This document shows positions 55,290 through 64,000 of a stretch of 64,000 nucleotides of DNA, piece by piece. Source of the DNA: Leptasterias polaris (lineage: Eukaryota > Echinodermata > Asteroidea > Forcipulatida > Asteriidae); NCBI GenBank assembly GCA_037783415.1, contig JAZGTN010000058.1, positions 6,980,001 to 7,044,000 on the forward strand, given 5' to 3'. Below the pieces are notes generated by a model. It was given only the letters and a program-made list of their open reading frames with translations. It was not told the origin of the DNA and made no database searches. The first letter of the stretch is position 1. Each line of letters opens with the position of its first letter. Both the position numbers and the translations under genes were made by a program.

Positions 55290-56010
55290 TAAAGGAAACT
55301 TATTAAATAACTTAATATATTTTTTTAATTAATAAATACCTCAGAGGGTACATGCACTCTGATTGGTCGAAGACTGGTCACATGGGGGTGTATTCATATG
55401 TGGTATACAGACCGGCTCTGTGAACTAGCGAAATTCCAAATTATTTCTACCGGTTTTCCGGAAAGGGTATTTATTAATGTGAATAACAGCATGAGGGCCT
55501 GGTCTTCACTGCATGGTTGCTGGCCCACGTTAACAGCCACTAGCCACCAACCATGTCATTGCTGCACAGTTAAGCCAGGTCCTCACACTGTAATTCCCTA
55601 ATTAATTAGTCATTAAATTAAGTTATCACCATATTATTCTCAGACACCCACAAACAAAAACCTTATGTGAATTTATGTACAGTTCAGACTGTTTTTATTC
55701 TTTCAAAACACTGGTCAATGACCAGCTGGGCATGCAACTTCAATATGGCATACTTAAAACACTATGGAGGTTAGGCCTACATGTACATGTATTTAGGTCA
55801 GTGTGGAGTACACTATTTTGCATAGAGGGGTACACAAGTTTGAGGAGCTTCATTTTTGCAATTGACCATGCACATCTGAAAGTATCTGAGGAACCAGTAA
55901 TGATGGATGGGAGGGTAAACTCGGTTACAACTGCTCAAGGACCCATTACAGTAAAAATTTCATAAAAGAGTCAGAATATACTCCAGAAGATATGGTGTTA
56001 CAATATAATT
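55290..56010. other. Unassigned interval
   Basis: No gene or strong repeat is supported. Short ACATGTACATGT tracts occur. Confidence 0.3.
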
Positions 56011-56024
56011 GTTGTCCCATTGCA

Positions 56025-56410
56025 CCATTTTCCGTCCCGTCGCACTACATTTCCGTCCCGTCATGAAAATTTTAAATTGTCCTGTATAAACCTGGGGTCC
56101 AAAAATATGAAAACACATAAGTTGTTAATCTTCAACACTTCAAAAAATGATACTTTGCAAAGTTTCATTCATATCCATTTACTTTATCATAGTAAAAATG
56201 AAAAAAAATTATGTCAAAACGCGACGGGACGGAAGGCGGACTTGTTAAACGAACCCTAGGCAATTCACTGAGAATTTGAAAAAACCTTAATGCTTAAATC
56301 AGTTCCTAGGAACAAGCCAAACAGACTGATCACAAAAAGTTTGATTTGACTAGCTTTGTTTATATCAGAATCAATTGTGTTAAAATTCCGTCCCGTCGCA
56401 CTCAGATTGC
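56025..56410. repeat. TTCCGTCCCGTCGCAC motif repeats
   Basis: TTCCGTCCCGTC occurs at about 56030, 56050 and 56387, and its complement GCGACGGGACGGAA at 56220. The pair 56030/56220 is inverted, consistent with a ~200-bp miniature element plus an outer copy. Confidence 0.5.
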
Positions 56411-57136
56411 GCCGTTTTTGTCTTTCACTGTGTATATCTTGGGGAAAAAAAACGAGATTCAGCGAAAAAAAAATTGCCCCTAAAAACTCCAATATCTATT
56501 GGCTCACACAAAGAAAAAAAGAAAAAAATTCAATGTACAATAAAAAGTTGATTATTTCCAGTTTTGGTTGACAGGTTTTGGATCTGACCCGTATGTACAT
56601 AATGTACATTGTATGTGTATGATAGATAGGCCCTATGTAGTATAATGGCAAGGGTAACGTTGACAACATGTGTATTGTAACGTACGGCGATAGTGATTTT
56701 CCCTCGGGTTCGTTGTTCTATTTATAAACAACAAAATAAGTAGTCCAATATTAACATTGTAATAAGGGTCATTGAGGTTATGAGACTGCTGAACTTACCT
56801 CAAAGACTGTCCAAAAAGAAGACAGTAGCACTTCACTTGTTGGTACACTACTGAGAACAACTATCGCACGTGCATATTATGCTTACACCGCCCTGCGAAG
56901 ACCTCGTGTTGGTGAGATTATCGGGACAAGTCAGCTTCTTAGTTTTAGGATAAATCGACTTCTTAGTTTTAGGTATATAAAGGCCGCCCTTCAAGATGTA
57001 AGACGTCTCTTCATTTCGCCCAGTCAACCACTTCGGTTTATAATCAAAATGTTCCATCCTCGTCTGAGTTTGCGGCTTAATTCTGCACTTTTTTCAACTA
57101 ACTGCTGAATCTACTGAACTATTTATTCTACCATTA
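56411..57136. promoter_or_regulatory. Putative promoter/leader of a retroelement remnant
   Basis: GACTTCTTAGTTTTAGG occurs twice in close succession (with CAGCTTCTTAGTTTTAGGAT just before), followed by TATATAAAGG near 56976. That TATA-like element sits about 160 bp upstream of the ORF1-like remnant. Apart from this I see no structure in the interval. Confidence 0.35.
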
Positions 57137-57450
57137 TTGCCACTCAAAAAGCCGCCAAAGAAGAATAACAAATCCAGCTCCGATACAGCTTCGAGCACGA
57201 GGGATGCCATGGGATCGTTAGATGCCGCAAGCAATGGAGCCTGCGGCACGGTTATCAATGGTACTGGTACTCTGCGTGTTGACATCGCCGCCATGTTGAA
57301 TAACATGAAATTGAATCTGGTCATTCTCAATCAACAAAAGCTCCTGGATAGACTTTCCATTGTGGAAAACAAGCAGACGGAGGTGGAAAACAAGCAGACT
57401 TATAATAATAACAGACAGGGAAGATCAGGTGGGGGAGTGGCTATGTACAT
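57137..57450 (+). pseudogene. LINE ORF1-like remnant joined to an endonuclease fragment
   Basis: The frame encodes a basic Lys/Ser N-terminus (KKPPKKNNKSSSDTASS), a heptad-like helix (LNNMKLNLVILNQQKLLDRL, then VENKQTEVENKQT) typical of LINE ORF1 proteins, and then RSGGGVAMYIS, which is typical of APE endonucleases. Most of the element between them is missing. It is cut at 57448 by a LINE 3' end inserted in the opposite direction. Confidence 0.5.
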
Positions 57451-58380
57451 TTCAATTCAATTCAATTCAAACTGACATTTATTTTCATACTTCATGAAAT
57501 TTCCAAACAGTACATAGCCAAAACATTGATTTAAAGAAGTAATCAAAGAAGCATTTAATTACAAGGCAAAAAATAACATAAGTATGGAGGCATCATCTAG
57601 AAGCCGAGGCTTGTGGTGAGATGCCTGATGGACAGACAAACAGAACGTAAACAGGAACAAGAACGTACGGACAGACAAGTTGCACAAAGACAGAAATGAT
57701 GAGAATAATATTAATATTATAGTAATATTAATAATAATAACAACAATGATAATAACGACAATAACAAATATAAGTAATGTATATAAAATAATAAACCACA
57801 TGGGAAACTGACTGGGTAAATTTTTAATGTATATAAAGAAAGAACATCAGCTGACTACTAAACATGAGTAAAAGGAGATCTAAGCAGACTAGCTAGGTGA
57901 GAATAAACTATGTCAGATACTGGGAGAGAAGAGCTCTTTTATAAGGACTTTTAAATCGACCCACAGAAGATTGTGATTTAATAGATTCGCTTAAACCATT
58001 CCAAAGACGCGGTCCGAAGAAACGAAGCGTTTTCAGGTGGAATGATGTGCGGGTGAATGGCACATGATACAGGTGTGATTTGTTATGCGATCTGGTTGAG
58101 TACCCATGGGTGTCACGAACAGGGGTAAAGAATGAACTAAAGTAAGTGGGTAAAAGATTGTGAGTGAATTTGTACATGAAAATACCTGTATGAAATTTGT
58201 TAATTTCAGCAAGTGCTACTGAGTGTAATCGGACAAAAAGAGGTGCAGTATGCTCCCGGGGATGCGAAGAAGTGCAAATCCTGACAGCCCTTTTTGAGTG
58301 GTGATTAGCGAATGAAGCTTGTTAGAAACATGTGCCCAAACGATATTACAATAGTTAAGATAGGGAAGAATGAGCTAGGG
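57450..58380 (-). pseudogene. 5'-truncated LINE (Jockey/CR1-like C-terminus)
   Basis: On the minus strand 58177-57908 encodes MYKFTHNLLPTYFSSFF, YSTRSHNKSHLYHVPFTRT and LRFFGPRLWNGLSESIKSQ, the characteristic tail of CR1/Jockey-type reverse transcriptases, ending in a stop at 57908. A 3' untranslated region and a (TTGAA)n-type terminus follow at 57450-57475. Confidence 0.75.
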
Positions 58381-58941
58381 TATTGTAAAGCAATACCAAG
58401 GATTTGGGAGGAAGAAAAGCACAATGTATAATAATTAATATATTTTTTTTTAAGGAAAACTGCACAATCAATTTAAATTAAAACTACCAAATGAAAATTA
58501 ACTGTTCTCTGTGAATACAATTAAGTGCACTATTTAAAATGTATTCTGGAATAAAGTAAACATTTCACTGTTAATGCAAAATCAGCAGCAGCTGCACAAT
58601 TTTAAGTGTTCACTACAATACAAATGCATATTCATCATCACTGATCTACATAATCAAAATTGTGAACACGGGGTGCCCTTCGTCAAATAATGGTTTATAA
58701 ATCATGGTGTATAAACCATGAAATTTTGTCAGACGCATCTATGATCTTAAAACATTGTTTATATAAATCATGGTTTATAAATCATGAACATTGAATCATC
58801 ATGACAATTAGGATCATAGTAAAACAGGGCTTATAAACCATGAAAGTTGAAGCATCTTAATAAAAAAAAATTCTATAAGCCATGAAAACCAATGAATTGC
58901 TCGATTTGCACATTATTTTGACTGTTTACTTAAATACCACT
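58381..58941. repeat. AT-rich interval with repeated palindromic ATAAACCATG motifs
   Basis: Between 58685 and 58880 the words GGTTTATAAATCATG, GTATAAACCATGAA and CTTATAAACCATGAA recur in both orientations (at least five). The rest of the interval shows nothing. Confidence 0.45.
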
Positions 58942-59257
58942 TTAATGCTTGACATCAATCAACTCAATGGCTCGTACAGGAATTTTGGAATTTTTCATGC
59001 CAATATCATACAAGAAGCATTCCAAGATAGAATAAAATGACTGCAACTCACTAGCATATTCCGAGTAGAATACGTAATGCAACATAAATTAAAATAGTTC
59101 ATCAAAAGCTACAGTGATGCCAGCATCGTCACAGGGAAGGGCCTCCTTGTCAACCATGATACAAATCTGTGATAGTGCCCCAGTAGGTCCGAGGCAAAGA
59201 AGGTATGGCTGTGGCATATCTTGTCCTCTTAGCTCCATGTCTCTTAGGTATATGCTG
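58942..59257 (-). pseudogene. SAMD3-like C-terminal exon with internal stop
   Basis: On the minus strand it reads MELRGQDMPQPYLLCLGPTG, LSQICIMVDKEALPCDD, VAFDELF, a TAA stop, then in the same frame FMLHYVFYSEYASELQSFYS and IPVRAIELIDVKH before the final stop. This is the C-terminal module of the family at 46997-47293. It lies downstream of, and on the same strand as, transposase 3. Confidence 0.65.
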
Positions 59258-59456
59258 CTACATTAGTACCAACCTAAAAATATGTTTTCATTTTTGAGAA
59301 AAATTATTTACACATCTGTGTAACTGTGACATAGCAGCTAAATCATGCACTCAAAGCCTATTTTGGATTGGCTGAGCTCTTTGAATCTTTGATTACCATC
59401 TTTTTTTAAAACACTGGTTGAGGTCCTTCTGCAATCCTAGGCAGTCTGTTAATCTT

Positions 59457-59632
59457 CCTGACTTATTGCTTTCAAAAAGTATGTTGAGAACAATAGAAGA
59501 GGCTCCCTCTTACTAGTGCAGATGCTTTGTATTTACAAAGTATCGGCACTAGCAAGGTGGGGGTTGTGGGTTTTAATGTAGCCTGCCTTTAATATTCTCA
59601 ACACACTTTGGGAAAACAATAAGTCAGGAATT
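59457..59632. mobile_element. ~176-bp imperfect foldback element
   Basis: TTCCTGACTTATTGCTTTC at 59456 is mirrored by the complement near 59615-59634, and the arms continue through GTTGAGAA/TTCTCAAC and ACTAGTGC..CTTTGT / ACAAAG..GCACTAG, with the tip near 59538. Confidence 0.65.
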
Positions 59633-59799
59633 AAAAAATTGTAGAAAATTCCACAATGCAGAATTCCAGAGTTTACCAAATAGTTGTTGTATATGAAATA
59701 CTCATGTTCATCACTCTTCACCCAAGCAAAACCATTAAATTATTTAAAACAAGGAGGGTAGTGGTAGCACTTAAAGACTAACTAATTACATTTAAAAAA

Positions 59800-60114
59800 C
59801 GCATGAGCTTTCGTAGCAACAACTACTTCATCAGATGCAATGAAGGGAACAAGCCTATATATATATATAAGAAACGGGTGAATGAATCCAATAACAAAAG
59901 GTGGAGTCGGTGACTAGAGTCTAGAGAGCATCTACCCCTGGTAGTGGGACAAGAAACCACGGTCCCTATTAAGTCCTTGATCAATACAGTTCAGGTTCTT
60001 GATGATCTTTTGTTCAGCAGCTTCCCTTTCAAATCTGTCCCTGAATGCTCTCTGCTGAATAATAAATAGCCACCTTGGGGTGCTGGGGTTTAAATGTAGG
60101 GGAAAAGCCGACAT
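59800..60114 (-). mobile_element. Retroelement 3' remnant (Penelope-like?) with hammerhead-like core
   Basis: The minus strand 60114-59932 encodes a basic fragment (WLFIIQQRAFRDRFEREAAE, then GLNRDRGFLSHYQG) resembling the C-terminus of the endonuclease part of Penelope-like elements. Downstream at 59834-59800 the strand reads CTGATGA, a GTAG/CTAC stem with a 6-base loop, and GAAAGC, which matches a hammerhead ribozyme core. Penelope-like elements are known to carry hammerheads. The stem I and stem III partners are not clearly resolved. Confidence 0.45.
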
Positions 60115-60190
60115 CTAGGGCTGTTGCAGGGCTTGGTTCCGTTAGCAGTATGTTAGTGCTATTTAGGTCACTCTTCACTACCCTTACGAA

Positions 60191-60725
60191 AAATTCCTAT
60201 TGGATCCAATAGGAATTCCTATAGGAATTCCAAATTCCTATTGGATCCAATAGGAATTCCTATATGAATATTGTTCCTATAGGAATTTCTATTGGATCCA
60301 ATAGGAATTCCTATAGGAATTCCAAATTCCTATTGGATCCAATAGGAATTCCTATATGAATATTGTTCCTATAGGAATTTCTATTGGATCCAATAGGAAT
60401 TCCTATAGGAATTCCAAATTCCTATTGGATCCAATAGGAATTCCTATATGAATATTGTTCCTATAGGAATTTCTATTGGATCCAATAGGAATTCCTATAG
60501 GAATTCCAAATTCCTATTGGATCCAATAGAAATTCCTATAGGAATATTGTTCCTATAGGAATTTCTATTGGATCCAATAGGAATTCCTATAGAATTCCTA
60601 TAGGAACAACATTCCTATAGGAATTCCTATTCGATCCAATAGTAATTCCTATAGGAACAATATTCCTATAGGAATTCCTATTGGATTCCAATTTGGAATA
60701 TTTCTATAGGAATTCCTATAGAAAC
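60191..60725. repeat. 92-bp palindromic minisatellite
   Basis: TATATGAATATTG recurs at 60261, 60353 and 60445, giving a 92-bp period. Nearly every word is self-complementary: CCTATTGGATCCAATAGG and ATTCCTATAGGAAT. Units near 60540-60720 are more diverged. Confidence 0.92.
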
Positions 60726-61260
60726 ATTTTCCTTGTTTCTTGTAATACTGTAATCAACAAATTAGTTGAAATTTCTGAAAGATTGCACAGCTAGGATGTA
60801 TTATTAAAAAATATTTCGAGATTTAACTGCAGTGGCACATACAGCTCCACTTACTAGCTATTGCAGTAGATGGGTTTACTTTTGACTCATTCTTTCAGAC
60901 ACCATTGATCGGAAAACACACGTTTTGTCATCTTATAACATTGTTTTATTTTAATTACAATCGTATTTTGTCACAATTTGTACACCCATTTTTAAATAAT
61001 CATTGTGTGTATCAATACTTTATTTTAAAATGCTAAGCACATGAAGTTGTGCTCAATAGACCTATTTATAGCTTCGTGATATCACATGATCTGAAATGGG
61101 CAAACAGCAATGGTGGTCACATGCTCCATCAATGTGTGATACAGACAACGCGAGATATTGGACGAGACGTCTCTGAATTATTACCAAATTCTATCCAAAT
61201 ACCTATCCAAATTATAGAGATCAGTGGTCATTACCAATCATGTAACATATTAAAACTCTT
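60726..61260. other. 3' flank of transposase 3
   Basis: No gene or clear repeat is supported. Confidence 0.3.
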
Positions 61261-63957
61261 TCAGTCACCATGAAATCGACATGGCATTTCACACATAAAT
61301 ATCCTATTTCTGAATTTCAAACAAATGCATTTTTGGCAGAGAGAATCTGATGACACAGCAACGATTCTGTCATTGTCAGTTACTTCTGCAATAAAATACG
61401 AACTTGCCCTAAAATCTGCATCATTATACAAAGGTCGATTATTGCATTCCAATAATTTCAACAAAACAATGTTGTATACACTACATTGACAATATTGCAT
61501 TTGAATGTTATTACATTGACACCGAGGTTTCACAATGTATAATCCCAATATTATTCCATACTTTCCATCAGGATGATTCAAAGTTACATTAAAATCATGA
61601 TGTCTTTTTGATCGAGTGTAGCTATGTCCAGTATAAAGTACATTGTTTGCAGTGAACCGATTGTATAAAGTTGCTGAACGATTATGAACATCACCATTCA
61701 GAAATGTCATAACTGCTAGAGTCTGTGAGGCAGACATAACAACTCTTTTTCCTGGTCCCATTCCATTCAAAGTGCAATTCAAAATGTTGGTGCTCTTTCC
61801 TGGCAAATACTCTCCTGAAAGTTTTCTGAACAGATGTTTAATAGCGGGGTTAGTCTCACCTGTAAAACATTGTCTAGCCAATGACGGCAGTTTTCGGGCA
61901 AGAATAAATGTGGAACATATTTGTTGAGGCACGTACTGTGTTCCATCAAACAATTTCAGGAGCATATGATTATTAGCTTCAAAAGAGAAAGCCGAAGTAG
62001 ACCACAAGGGACCACATTGTTTGACGCCATATGCCAAGTGGGTCAACTGATGAACGTTAAAGGTACATGATACAAGTCCATACAGTTCTGCCATTCGGAG
62101 TGAAAATTTCCTAAGACATGCCTCCGATTGTACTCTCACGTCATTACTTATCTTGTCTCCTAGCAAATGATACACACCATAAGCTAAAAGAAAGAAGTGC
62201 CTGAGGTATACATCTGGCAGAATACCTCGAAGTACTACTAACCCATAGAAAATTAATGCTCTCCATTCAGAGGCCTTCCAAAATTTCCTCTCCCTAAAAG
62301 ACCGAGGTGACCTTGTAATTTCAGAGGGTGGACTAATACTTTTCAGTCTCTGATCCAACTCATCAACTCGCCTTCCTACATAGTATGGCTGTTCGTGATT
62401 GGTTGAATCTAGCCATAATGCACAGAGCTGCCTCATCACTCCCTGGCAAACTGAGTGCATGTACTCGGGAGTCATTCCATTTATACAATCAAACGAAGGT
62501 AAACTTTGAACAGCAGAAACACCTTTCACTCCCATTACCGGTGCTCTAGTTTGCTCTGCCTCTAAAGCATAAACAATCTGCTGGCGAGAAATTCTCATGA
62601 CCACATCACGAAATGGATAATACCTACTTGGCGGACCTCTTCCCCTATTCACTGTCGCTCCTGGATGTTCACACCAATTACATCCATGTTGACCATTATA
62701 TTGCTTACAATTACCGACCATTGCTCGTGCAGGAGCATCAGCACAGCAAATCAAAACAAAGACTTTACGAGGTACTTCCTCATTCCTTACCATGAAACCA
62801 TTCTCCTCTAATGATGTACACTCCTCAACAAATGGCTTGAAGAATGTATTCATGTTTCCAGGCTTTTTACGTCCAAACCACAATCCAGTCAGTAGGATGT
62901 TCTTTGAACGTAGATGTGGGGGAAGCTCATTTACAATACACTGTATTGGCCAAATGTGAAAACCTGATGATTTGAATATGGGCACACCATCAGTGCTCCA
63001 TGTTATCGTAATGTCATTACCAGTCAAATTGCGATTTCTTATTAGATCTTTATAAAGTCCTGACGAAAGAACATCACATATATTGTCATCTGCCAATATA
63101 GAATTCACATCACGATTTGTCAAGTGAGGATACAGCTTTGGATCTTTCAACATATCAAGGAGTTGTTCTTTTAGCGGTATGTACAGGAAGAAGTTACCAT
63201 TCTGGATAGATTTTTCTCCTTCAAATTCTTCCTGACAGCTGTCACACACTCTTCTTGTCTTGTCTTTTCCCAAATAAAACAAGCAAGCAGAGCAATAGAA
63301 GTGGATCTATAATAAATAAAATAAATTAGGATTAGATTGGACAATACTTTTTTTGAAATAAAAATAGCACTTTTATTGCAGCAAGTGTTCTGTTTAATAT
63401 AGCCATTTCACAATTCCCCAGAATTGAAGATTTGTTTTTGTTATAACCGGAAGTCCATCCTTTAAGATTTTGCTATAATGGGTAATGGGAGCCGACAATG
63501 TTTTGTTAATTTGAAAAGCTGGATGTAATTTACAAAGTGAAAATAATAAACTACTGCGAAATATACTGCAGTAATTTTCATGTTGGTTAATTTTTCATGC
63601 AAGGTAACATTTGACATTTCTAGGTTATGGGCTTTTGTGCATGCTTACTTGTTGATGTGTGAAAAGTGCGTACAGTAATGTTACGCACACATCTCCGTGT
63701 TTATAGTAGTACCAGTATTATAGTATTACTGACTTGCATACCTCCGAGTTTCCAGTATCAAATGCTTTGTAGAACTTGTACTTGGTCTCTGGTAGAGCAC
63801 CGGGTAATAGCAAAGAAAGCATACTCAGCATATCCTTCAAAGCCACATCTGTCACATTATGTCTCAGTATATATGAGACAATCAACAACATGCCCTGTGC
63901 CCTTGTCACATTGGCACCAGGATAAAGGGGATCATCTGCATCTTGAATGTTCAATAC
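61261..63957 (-). CDS. CACTA/EnSpm TNP2-like transposase 3
   Basis: Two exons on the minus strand: 63957-63742 (incomplete at its 5' side; an acceptor TTGGTAG precedes it) and 63306-61261. The first carries GANVTRAQGMLLIVSYILRH and MLSLLLPGALPETKYKFYK, the typical N-terminal helix region. The second opens with a zinc ribbon (FYCSACLFYL..RRVCDSCQ), then TWSTDGVPIFKSSGFHIWP, LICCADAPARAMVGNCKQYN, CNWCEHPG, GMTPEYMHSVCQGVMRQL, SFRERKFWKASEWRALIF, NVHQLTHLAYGV and a Cys-rich C-terminus. All signature blocks of the animal EnSpm transposases are present, and the 680-residue exon is uninterrupted. The first coding exon lies outside the window. It may be intact, unlike transposases 1 and 2. Confidence 0.85.
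63307..63741 (-). other. Intron of transposase 3
   Basis: It is bounded by a GTATGC donor (63741) and a TTATAG acceptor (63307), joining ...DTGNSE to IHFYCSAC... in phase 0. No other feature is seen. Confidence 0.7.
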
Positions 63958-64000
63958 CTACCAAAAATATAAATACATGTAAATCAATGCATTTATTGGC

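Noticed and set aside
56976..56985. Confident TATA promoter for the LINE remnant
   Set aside because: The match TATATAAAGG is good, but AT-rich DNA makes chance matches common and there is no start-site evidence; kept only as putative.

Overview
The window looks like nuclear DNA of a marine deuterostome, most likely an echinoderm and plausibly a sea star. The evidence is GT..AG introns, tRNA-derived SINEs, LINEs, palindromic miniature elements, satellites, and four copies of a ~380-bp interspersed repeat that opens with GGCACTGGACACTATTGG and closes with GGTGTCCAGTGCC. I associate that repeat with asteroids from memory, not from a search. I recognise no ordinary host gene; almost every coding sequence belongs to a mobile element.

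The organising structure is nested. A two-gene PIF/Harbinger element forms the outer shell: a HARBI1-like nuclease on + (exons 2858-3025, 3730-4602, then 48601 onward) and a convergent Myb/SANT-like partner on - (54951-55281). Inside its second intron, between 15-bp perfect terminal inverted repeats (CACTGCCAAAAATAA at 4701, its complement ending at 48366) and a TA duplication, sits a 43.7-kb insertion. Both of its ends carry dense AAGAAA/TTTCTT subterminal repeats. Removing it restores a ~0.33-kb intron with matching splice phases. A full-length LINE (48660-52796, 13-bp target duplication, ~1283-codon open frame) separately split the last Harbinger exon.

The 43.7-kb segment contains, left to right: a broken TNP2-like transposase on - (5744-7406); a ~144-bp satellite array (8205-10990); a CACTA/EnSpm TNP2-like transposase (13491-16393, one frameshift); a seven-exon DUF4806-type accessory gene (16522-27437) whose 6.1-kb third intron holds a THAP gene (+) and a P2X7-C-terminal (zinc-cage) domain gene (-); a clean 6,111-bp TIR transposon (28980-35090, ATTT duplication) carrying a Tudor/agenet-like plus RNase H-fold transposase; a second zinc-cage gene inside a repeat-flanked element (35.57-39.93 kb); and an eight-exon SAM-domain gene resembling SAMD3-like proteins (41389-47293).

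To the right of the Harbinger shell (55.3-64 kb) lie LINE remnants, a palindromic 92-bp minisatellite, a retroelement tail with a hammerhead-like core, and a third TNP2-like transposase on - (61261-63957), again followed downstream by a SAMD3-like C-terminal exon (58942-59257).

Working interpretation (inference): the 4701-48366 block is a giant CACTA/EnSpm-like transposon that encodes its transposase with DUF4806 and SAM-domain accessory proteins, carries zinc-cage and THAP genes, and has itself been invaded. The pairing of TNP2 with a SAMD3-like gene in two independent places supports those genes belonging to one mobile system. Most copies here carry a frameshift or stop, so this locus is probably decaying, apart from the LINE and perhaps the zinc-cage and DUF4806 genes.
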